64,000 bases of DNA, taken from NCBI GenBank assembly GCA_963693085.1, contig OY856411.1, positions 1,351,037,550 to 1,351,101,549 of the forward strand. Reading direction: 5' to 3'. Of the stretch, positions 56,618-64,000 are shown piece by piece. The DNA comes from Alisma plantago-aquatica. Its lineage: Eukaryota; Streptophyta; Magnoliopsida; Alismatales; Alismataceae. The notes below the pieces were generated by a model that was given only the letters and a program-made list of their open reading frames with translations, had not been told where the DNA came from and ran no database searches. A program made the position numbers and the translations under genes. Every line of letters starts with the position of its first letter. Position 1 is the stretch's first letter.

Positions 56618-59600
56618 TGTAACATACTCGATTCTAGACACATAGGCTAATTTCCCATTCCTCTAGGCCCCTAATTGATTAGATGGATATCCAAAATCCC
56701 ATGTCCCTTTTCTTTACTTGGCTACCTTTCAATGTCTATATTTCATTGTAATAGCATAGATCAAACCATATTAGGATCTAATAACCCTAATTGACTCTTT
56801 TGAATCACATGAACATGAAATCTTTGAATGAGATAACCCTAATACTTGAAGGATGAGAATTGGTTGATACTAATATTAAACTATAGCCTCAACCGTGGAA
56901 TATTAGAGTGAGGAATGTGGAAGGTTTCACCATAATTGATCATTAGGCTATGATCATTTCATTAAGTGAATGATTTATGAACTATGGATAAATAATAGCT
57001 AAATTAACCTAAAAACCCAAATCTAATCCCATAATTGAGTTCCTCATATCTTAATTAGTCAACCCTCAAAATTTGGGGTCATTCGGACATCAAATGCACC
57101 CCCAATTAAACCCTAATAGACTATGTAGGTGTTTACCTAAAATCAATGGTCGGTTAATTAATTCATCTTGTCACACCCATACCGGGTTTATTTCTGGTTC
57201 TCTTGCTCAGGTGAGCGGGACGGGTTGGGACCTAGTCATCCCTAACCCCCGACTTTAGTGCATAGCTCAGGCTTTGGTTGTCGATGGAGTCCATCACCGA
57301 TATCTTCCTCTACCTTCAACCGAATCGATCGATTTCTTCGCCAATGACTTCCCCATTCTCCACCCTTTCCAACGAGCCCTAACGTAGGCCTTAGAGGCAA
57401 GCATTGGCAAAACGCCCTTTTTAGGCCTCGAGCAGCCACTGTTGCATTTCTCCAGCTCATCGAATCTCCACTTCGACGCCACCACTTCTTCTCCGCCACT
57501 CCAGAAATGATCCAAGGTGCCTCTTCTCGGTTTCCCTCCAATCAATTGCTAACCTGGGTGCTTTGGAGCCACTGTCGTTGTTGACCTTCTTCTTCGGCGA
57601 GAAACTATGAGAAGCTATTGTGCTCTTCACCTCAGTCTAATCGTCCATGAGGTAACCGTCTCTGACCCCCGCTCTCTCTTTCTGTGCTTTCATCTCGTCG
57701 TGTTTTTTTCTAGTTTGTCCGGTCCATGAGCATTGTCGTCCTCCCTATTCTGAGCTCACCTCGATGGGTGGAACCCCGACCCCTGGACCTCGGAGACCAT
57801 GACCACCTCAATGAGAGGTCTTGGCGTAGAATGCTGGTGTGTTTTGCAATGATAAGCTGCTCGAGATCGAATGCTTGGGATTTTCTTTTTGCCACAGAAG
57901 CCTGGTCTTCGCCGGTCCCCTGTGACCCACCTTCGAGACCTCTGACCCCGCTGCAATACCGCACAGGTAGCCATCTACGAGCCCCTCTCTCAGTATGTGT
58001 ATTTGGCCTACCCATAATCCTTCTATATCTTTCGGCCGGCAAGGCTCTTTGTGATCTCTCATCCATGGTGGTCAGTGGCCATGGCAACCTTGGTGCTCTG
58101 GTCCTGGAAAGACCTCCAGGATGTCACGAGTTCACCATTGAACCCCCTTTGAGGTATACATATGTAGATCATCTTCATGTGTGCCTTGGTTTCTTCAATG
58201 AGCATCTAGATTTTTCCTGTCTGTTGGAGTTGTCATTCCCTGTGACGAGTCTGCTCTATGTCTTTCGCCTTCTCGACGGTGTGTTCTTCCTAGTCACTGG
58301 CAACCCTAGCACATGCACTAAGGCTCATCGCTTTCAGCTTGGCAAGTCGGAGCCATGGAACATGGTCCCTAGCCATGAAGAAGCCAGCCTCAATCACTTG
58401 CTACTGGTCTGAGCTCCAGTAGGTGCTAACGACGTGAGAAGTAGGGAGATGAATCCCTGGAGCATAAGCTCGGTCTTGCCCTTGGTACTTTTATGTCACA
58501 CCCATAAGGGTAATATAGGAATTTCGATTTGTGTTTGACTCTATTGACCCTGAATAGCATGCCTCTGATTTCTCTAAGTTCGCTTGACATTACACTTTAA
58601 TAATCGTGAATAATCCAGGGACATTATGGTCTTTACACGTCATAATTCTCCTTTTAAGCAGTAAATGTTTTTAACTTATAAAAATCATAACCAATTATTG
58701 GTTCGTCAGAAAAATATAAATATATATGTTTTTGAAATCAGAAAAATACAACTAATTTTTTGGGATAGGTTTCACGCCCAGATTTGCAACCTACTATAGG
58801 GTCAATTTCTAAGCAAAAGATTTAATGCATATTATATTAATTGAATGCACATATATTGTAACTAGGTTGAGACTGCCCTGACCTTGGGGTTAGGAGATGT
58901 TACTAAATATCTAGGTTTGATCATAAGGTATGTACATCCTCTATTTTATTTTGGGCATTATTTGACTGAACCTACATTTATATAATGAGGCATCTCTTGA
59001 ACCGTTATTCTACTTGGAAATCCATTTGCTTGGACATTTATATTTTCCTGCTCTCAGTTCATTATATCCATTTAGTTGTTATGATACCTTGTTTATAATG
59101 GGTTCTTGGACCCCTCCTGCTTTGAATACTATTTATGAGAAACTGATTGTAATGTCAGTCTTGCTCTCTATTTTATGCATGCTACATGTTTGACTAGAAT
59201 ATCTAGAATAGTGGTACTTATGTACAACCATACTTATAAAGGGCGTGCGTATTACGCCTGGGGTGTGCTTTTCCACCCTTGTTTCTTTTAGGCCATGATC
59301 TTATGGTGTTATGGCCCTATTTTAGGTATATTTAGTCTACATTGTTATGCATGCAAATATTTGTTGTTATAATGTGAATCTGTGGTTGATTGATATGGCA
59401 AGACACTCTTTATTATCATACTGGTAATCTGAATCTAATATGCCTCATTTCTTTTGTTACTTTTCTCTTAAACATACCTAATTGCAAATATCCCCCTTTT
59501 CTTATGGGAACATCTCTTTTTGCACTTTTAACCCTATATAATGCCCAAAGTGTTTTATATATGTACATACTCAGCCTTTGCTGACCTCTTTATTGTTTCC

Positions 59601-59900
59601 TATGTTCTGGGTGATGTTCCCTTCCACCCAGGTTTAGGTACATTGGAAGACAAGAGCTCAAAAAGATCACTAACACGACATGAACTTAAGGATAGTTTGG
59701 AATGGTTGGGTTACCCTCTGTTACTGGATTTAGTTGTACCTAGTTCAATTTTTTGTAAAATCACCTATTATGGTGAGGAACAATTGTATAAATGAATCAT
59801 GAAGTGACATTGTAATATTTTTGTTTCCGCTGCTTTATTATTACACGGCTCTTGTATTATATCATTTGAGTGGATCCCCTTTCGGGTCCCGCTCTTTACA
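56618..59900 (+). repeat. 3' LTR of the LARD (3283 bp)
   Basis: Partner of 51053-54343. It ends GCTCTTTACA, followed by the target duplication GAAGG at 59901-59905. Confidence 0.95.
57726..58412 (+). other. 228-codon open frame in the GC-rich island of the 3' LTR
   Basis: It opens MSIVVLPILSSPRWVEPRPL and ends EEASLNHLLLV. In the 5' LTR the homologous frame (from 52171) is interrupted by TAA near 52400, where the 3' LTR reads CAA, and continues in frame afterwards (52594-52857). I recognise no domain. A long antisense frame (57710-58087) overlaps it. It could be a captured host gene fragment or simply a GC-rich open stretch. Confidence 0.4.
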
Positions 59901-59905
59901 GAAGG

Positions 59906-60242
59906 AAGACCAGAAAACTATCAAAAACTTCAACAATGGACACAAGTAGTTAAACAAGCTATTGTGGGAATTGAAGAGGTGCATATAATCAAAGTAGAGA
60001 CTATAAATTGAATGCATTAGCTAACTCCTTAGCCAAACACCATCTAAAAACCTCAAAAAAAGGCCTTATATATGGAGCCTCATCTCGACTTTGTGGGTCA
60101 TCCACTCCCCTTTCCTTATGCAATGGTAGATGTGCTACCAATTTTGGTTTCTTTGCTAATAATGTAACCTTTATGGACATTGACCCTATAAGAGGAGGGC
60201 AGGTTGAGTAACATAGACTCCTATTTCCCCCCTCCCCCACCC
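59906..60242 (+). pseudogene. LINE RNase H, second part, and 3' tail
   Basis: It continues in frame as RPENYQKLQQWTQVVKQAIV, then, after a stop, NALANSLAKHHLKTSKKG, the final RNase H helix ('N..AD.LAK' in relatives). An untranslated tail and the A run follow. Reading through one GAAGG copy restores the phase with the part before 51048. Confidence 0.75.
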
Positions 60243-60267
60243 AAAAAAAGAGGAAACCAAGGGATAT

Positions 60268-60410
60268 TACTTCTTTATTCCAACCCAAAACAAAGTGTTT
60301 GGTGGTAGAACTGTTGTATTCCTCACAAAGGAACTTATTTCTAGAGGAATCAGTGGGAGGAAAATAGAACTTGAAGATGTTTGCTACAATACATCATTAA
60401 ACCTATGGAG
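60268..60410 (+). pseudogene. Copia integrase C-terminal end, resumed after the LINE
   Basis: It encodes VFGGRTVVFLTKELISRGIS and then GRKIELEDV, matching the usual 'VFLEKEFLSRG..RKVELEE' end of the integrase region. It continues the interrupted 45.4-kb frame across the LINE. It ends directly at the right LTR. Confidence 0.65.
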
Positions 60411-61414
60411 TGTTGGTATGTACGACCAAAGATCCAATCATATGATGATTGTAATGGCATAAATTGTAAATGATTTGATTAATAATAATGGCAAGCTTCC
60501 CATTTATTCTATTTTATTCTGTTATGAGATAATGATGTAACATAATAAATGTCTAAAGAATGATAATGCTCAATGGTGTATGTCTTTGGGTTGATGACAT
60601 GAACAATGAGATCATAAGAATGTTAAGAGTATATACATTCTTGAAATGTCTCTAGTCGGATGTTATTGTGGAAGGTTGATACACAACAATATCACATAAG
60701 AGTGTTGGTTGATGACAGAATCTCATCAGTCATGATATGTGATATCAAACCAAACAGATACTTGTTAGAGAATAGTGTATCAGACAAACCCACCATGAGA
60801 GTGACACATGGAAACCTTTAGAATGGTAGTCATAGTTAGCTCTCATAATGTTGGCGGTGATTGTGGTTCTTAGACATGAAGTCACTAGACTCATCATATG
60901 TTGTTCAGTGTGTTTTGAAATCATCCACAATAACCTTGAATAAATGTTGCCATAAAGGCGATGATCTGATGCACTGTGACACATAGGGATGACCGTGAGT
61001 GATGTAGATGAGATTTGTCCCTCCTTTTGGAGTGTGATGTCCTAGCCACTTGATTAGAGAGACTAAAAAATGCATGGCCATGCACATGTGAGTCAATATG
61101 TGATATTGAGCTTACATATATCTTAGACAGCTTGCTCTGGTTCAAGGAGCATAGATTGAATTTTGAAGAGGATGCTTAATCCATGCATCGAGTTCAATAT
61201 GGATATTAGACAATGAAACTATATAGACACTACAACACCAATCACATATTTTAGGTTGAAGTTGTTCTCCAACTTTCCATTTAATTGGGTAGCAATGATG
61301 AGTGACTAGGCACCACTCTTTGCTTGTGATGTCATAAGTGTTAACATGAGAGTTACACATTATCCATATTTTGATAATGACTTAACCATTCCATTCATAT
61401 TTATCTAATATGTC
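60411..61414 (+). repeat. Right LTR of the old copia, truncated
   Basis: Direct-repeat partner of 40531 onward. It is cut by the LTR of the next copia at 61415, so only about 1 kb remains. Confidence 0.55.
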
Positions 61415-62849
61415 TGTTGAGATTGATTTCAGGCATTAAGTACATGAAAATGATCATTTCAATCAAGGCCTAGCTCGATTAAGTTCAAGTCAAAAGCAAT
61501 GCAAATGCACTTTTTTGAGAAATGCCCTAAAACCCTTAGGATAATTTTTGTAATCATTTGCATTGATGTAGTGACTTGTAACTAAAATGAGAAAAAAAAT
61601 GGATCCCTAAATTCGAACGTTTAATCACTCTAACGACATTTTCCAAATCATTAGAGAGAGTTTTTTCGGTTGAGTTTTACCAGTGACAAACTCAACCAAT
61701 CCCCTTGATGGATTTTGAGAAAATTCAGGTTCATACACATAGCTCGACCGATCCCTACACTAAGAAAAATTGATTTAAGCATTCAGTCAAGTTTCATCCA
61801 GGATAAACTCGACTGATGATTTAAATTAGCTCTACTGTGTAGTGCAATCGATCAAGTTAACTTTATTAAAACTCGACCGAATGCACTATATAAAAAGTGC
61901 AGAATAAATGATTCTAATCGTTGGAGTGTTACAAAACTCAAACTTATATCTGTTGTGACACCCCAAATGTCTAGAAAACATTCCTTAATGCTCCTACCCT
62001 CTAGTGGACACCCCAACTATAAACACAACCTCTTGGAGCTCATTCCAAGGTTGCTCCTTCATGATATTCAAGCTCCTAGCTATAGTTGAGTGCATCCAAT
62101 CCACTCGAGCCCCTTTCTCTCTCTTTTTTGCAAATCAAAACATCCATATGAGTGAGATTGGATCTGTGTGAGAGAGCTACTTCATTGTAAACTTGTAAAG
62201 CTCTCAAAGCTTCCCTTTCCCCAACCCCTTTCTTCCATATCAAGTTGCTGAAAGCTTCTCCAAGTGAAGGAGAAGGTGCAAACTTCTTCAAGCTATAGAA
62301 GAAGGTACTAAAGCTTCTCCAAGGTGAAGGAGAAGGTCAAGGATGAAAATCCAAGAGTAGAGTGGGTAAATCATTCAAGGCAAAAGACTTGTTGCAAGAA
62401 GGGGATCTCCTTGGCAAAGGTGTTCAGCTGCTTGCAAGAGTGGGTAAGACCTTGTAAAGGTAGAAGACACTAGCTCCTCCAGATAGGTAAGACCTTGGTT
62501 GGTTATTGGCTCCCTTGTATTCAAAGGTAAGGTTGGGTATCCTTGACTCAGAAAAGGAAGGTCATATTGTATGTCTTATAATGGAGTATAAGTATACATT
62601 AGTTGTCCTAGGGCTTGACCTATGTAGATAGTGGATTGACATTCTCCTAGTTTGGGGATTGCAACTAGTCTAAATAGCTTGTGTTTCTGTGCTTGTTAAA
62701 TCTCTCTCATACTTGTTATGTATGTTTATTTGCACTAAAAACTCAATATTTGCAATCCCATATATTGTAGTAACTTGAAGGTCTGACAATTTTTTTGGAA
62801 GTGTTTTTTAGCTCTATCCACCCCCCTCTATATCCCATTTGACCCAACA
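61415..62849 (+). repeat. 5' LTR (about 1.43 kb)
   Basis: Starts TGTTGAGATTGATTTCAGG and ends CCATTTGACCCAACA. It contains several CTCGACCGA/CTCGACTGA-like motifs (61680-61880). Minus-strand open frames here are not genes. No partner LTR is in the window, so the left edge rests on the TG start and the lost similarity to the old copia LTR. Confidence 0.7.
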
Positions 62850-62851
62850 AG

Positions 62852-62863
62852 TGGTATCAGAGC
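62852..62863 (+). other. Primer-binding site, initiator tRNA-Met
   Basis: TGGTATCAGAGC, perfect, two bases after the LTR end. Confidence 0.95.
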
Positions 62864-62949
62864 CATGGTCTTCTCTGACAAGATCTCCTACGAGACAAGA
62901 AGATGCACTACGACCTACTTAGGTCCCTCAACCTAGAGGGAGTCTTCTC

Positions 62950-63850
62950 CATGAGACCCCTGGTCTTCGATGACATTAATTTACTTTATTAGAAATGACA
63001 GATGCAATTTTACCTTCAAGGAATGAACTATGACATGTAGAAGGTGGTGATTCTTCCATACAAGGAGCCAACATGGGAGATATCCACTTGGGATGAAGCT
63101 ACATTCAAGAAGGCACAACTGAACACAAAGGCAATTAGCATCATCTATGCAACCCTCATCCCCTCTGAGTTCAATCACATATCCTCTTGGGACACAACCC
63201 ATGAGACTTGGGACAAGCTGTACATCACCTATGAAGGCACAAAGCTAGTCAAGGAGTCCAAAATCTACATGTTCAATGGTCTCCTTGAAAACTTCAAGAT
63301 GGGCAAGAAGGAGAGAGTGGTAGAGATGTACACAAGGCTCAACACCATCAATGGACTTGCCCAATTAGGCCACACCATGGATAAGGGGCATCTACTCCAA
63401 GATCTTAAGGTCTCCCAAAGAGATGGAAATCCAAGGTGACTTCCATTGAATAAGTTAGAGGTCTTTGTAACATTGCCCCCATAGAGATCATTGGCAATAT
63501 CCAAGCTCATGAGTCAAGGCTTGACAAGCAAGAGGAAGATGAAAAGTAAGAAGAGAAGGAATCAAAGAAGATCAAAGACAGTGCATTAAAACTCAAATGG
63601 AAGCACTCCTTCTCCAACAACAAGCATGTTGGTCAACTTCTCTTTATTCAAGTGAAGATGAAGCCCTTAGTGACCATGAAAAAAAGTACTCCAAGGGAAA
63701 GAACTTCAAGGGAAAGTCTTCCTCCTCCACTCAAATGTGCTATGAATGTGGACAAAAAGGGCATTACAAGAATGAGTGCCCCAAGGCTAAGAAGTCCTAC
63801 CATAAGAGCAACTCTAAGAAAATGGAGGACTACAAGAAGGATGTCTAGTA
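62950..63850 (+). pseudogene. Copia gag with CCHC zinc knuckle
   Basis: It begins with FDDINF, then a stop where relatives have Trp, and MQFYLQGMNYDM. The long frame 63044-63439 has KKAQLNTKAISIIYATLIPS, EFNHISSWDTTHETWDKLYI, YEGTKLVKESKIYMFNGLLE and EMYTRLNTINGLAQLGH. After a frameshift near 63420, the frame 63597-63848 holds EDEALSDHEKKYSKGKNF and the knuckle CYECGQKGHYKNEC (C-X2-C-X4-H-X4-C). Gag packages element RNA; here stops and a shift break it. Confidence 0.85.
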
Positions 63851-64000
63851 CAAGAAGAAGGACATTAGGAGTAAAGATGCATCCCATTCCACATGGGAAG
63901 ACTCCTCTTCTAGTAAAAATTATAGATTGCTTGCTCAAATCAATGATCTTTTTTCTAGACATTTATTTCCAAGTAATGAAGTTTCTAGTCTTACTTTAGA

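Larger units (their letters stand above)
51053..59900 (+). mobile_element. Large retrotransposon derivative (LARD) with 3.3-kb LTRs
   Basis: Two direct LTRs (3291 and 3283 bp) start TGTAACATACTCG and end CTCTTTACA. A perfect 5-bp target duplication GAAGG flanks the element. A perfect primer-binding site follows the left LTR, and AAGGGGTGGAG precedes the right one. Just before that, TTTCGGGGACGAAATCC is characteristic of the pol end of Tekay/Del-type chromovirus gypsy elements. The 2.27-kb interior codes for no gag or pol. It is a non-autonomous derivative that would depend on a related element's proteins. Confidence 0.95.
45475..60250 (+). mobile_element. Full-length but decayed plant L1 LINE (about 5.9 kb without its own insert)
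   Basis: A perfect 17-bp target duplication AGGAAACCAAGGGATAT flanks it (45458-45474, 60251-60267), and an A run (60243-60249) ends it. Plus-strand order is ORF1 with a DUF4283-like region and CCHC-like knuckle, AP endonuclease, reverse transcriptase, zinc-binding zf-RVT region, and RNase H. That order is typical of plant L1 elements carrying an acquired RNase H. The large LTR element at 51053-59900 sits in the RNase H part. Numerous stops show that it is dead. Confidence 0.92.
40531..61414 (+). mobile_element. Old plus-strand copia element hosting a LINE
   Basis: A left LTR-like region (from TGTTGGATAT at 40531) and a right one (from TGTTGGTATG at 60411) are alignable for about 1 kb in direct orientation. 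Between them lie gag (43.5-44.0 kb), integrase (44.7-45.46 kb) and, after the LINE, the end of integrase (60268-60410). Reverse transcriptase and RNase H are absent, so the element was already deleted internally or recombined. The right LTR is cut by the next copia at 61415. The coding parts are heavily mutated. Confidence 0.65.
61415..64000 (+). mobile_element. 5' part of a plus-strand copia element, right end beyond the window
   Basis: A 1.4-kb LTR, a perfect primer-binding site and a gag with zinc knuckle follow one another in plus orientation. A long LTR and this type of gag fit the SIRE/Maximus or a related copia lineage, but pol is outside the window. It interrupts the right LTR of the old copia at 61414. 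Gag carries a few stops, so this copy is probably defective. Confidence 0.8.

Overview
The window looks like nuclear DNA of a flowering plant. It is AT-rich and dominated by Ty1/copia and Ty3/gypsy-type LTR elements, a plant L1 LINE with an RNase H domain, and short hAT-like DNA elements. Only one host gene is convincing: a minus-strand gene of about eight exons at 33.4-36.1 kb. The species cannot be named from sequence alone. No tRNA, rRNA, CRISPR array or bacterial feature was seen.

Layout. 1-1.56 kb: LTR/UTR-like block with an array of paired 15-nt imperfect palindromes. 1.6-5.6 kb: decayed minus-strand copia element. 7.1-8.64 kb: poly(A)-tailed retroinsertion with a perfect 15-bp target duplication. 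8.85-9.7 kb: hAT-like MITE. 10.7-15.1 kb: plus-strand copia with 161/157-bp LTRs, holding a minus-strand copia and a hAT-like element. 16.45-19.97 kb: second minus-strand copia of the same kind, with target duplication, one full LTR, and an internal deletion that fuses LTR to reverse transcriptase. 20.8-25.7 kb: GC-rich promoter-like block, then a long LTR-like block. 26.66-29.46 kb: CCGGTT-rich hAT-like element split by a young 1.96-kb non-autonomous copia-type element. 29.5-31.8 kb: decayed plus-strand copia reverse transcriptase interrupted by a 1.23-kb hAT-like element. 33.4-36.1 kb: the host gene. 36.1-40.5 kb: no gene seen.

40.5-61.4 kb is a three-level nest. An old plus-strand copia is interrupted by an L1 LINE (17-bp target duplication), which is itself interrupted in its RNase H region by an 8.85-kb large retrotransposon derivative with 3.3-kb LTRs (target duplication GAAGG). 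From 61.4 kb to the right edge lies the 5' part of another plus-strand copia: a 1.4-kb LTR, a primer-binding site, gag and a zinc knuckle.

Almost every coding segment outside the host gene carries stops or frameshifts and is annotated as a remnant. The sequence supports a detailed order of insertion. I found no operon-like or defence-like novel system. The most unusual items are the paired-palindrome array, a hAT-like family with a 191-bp internal tandem repeat, a candidate U12-type intron with a non-standard first base, and a GC-rich open-frame island inside the 3.3-kb LTRs.
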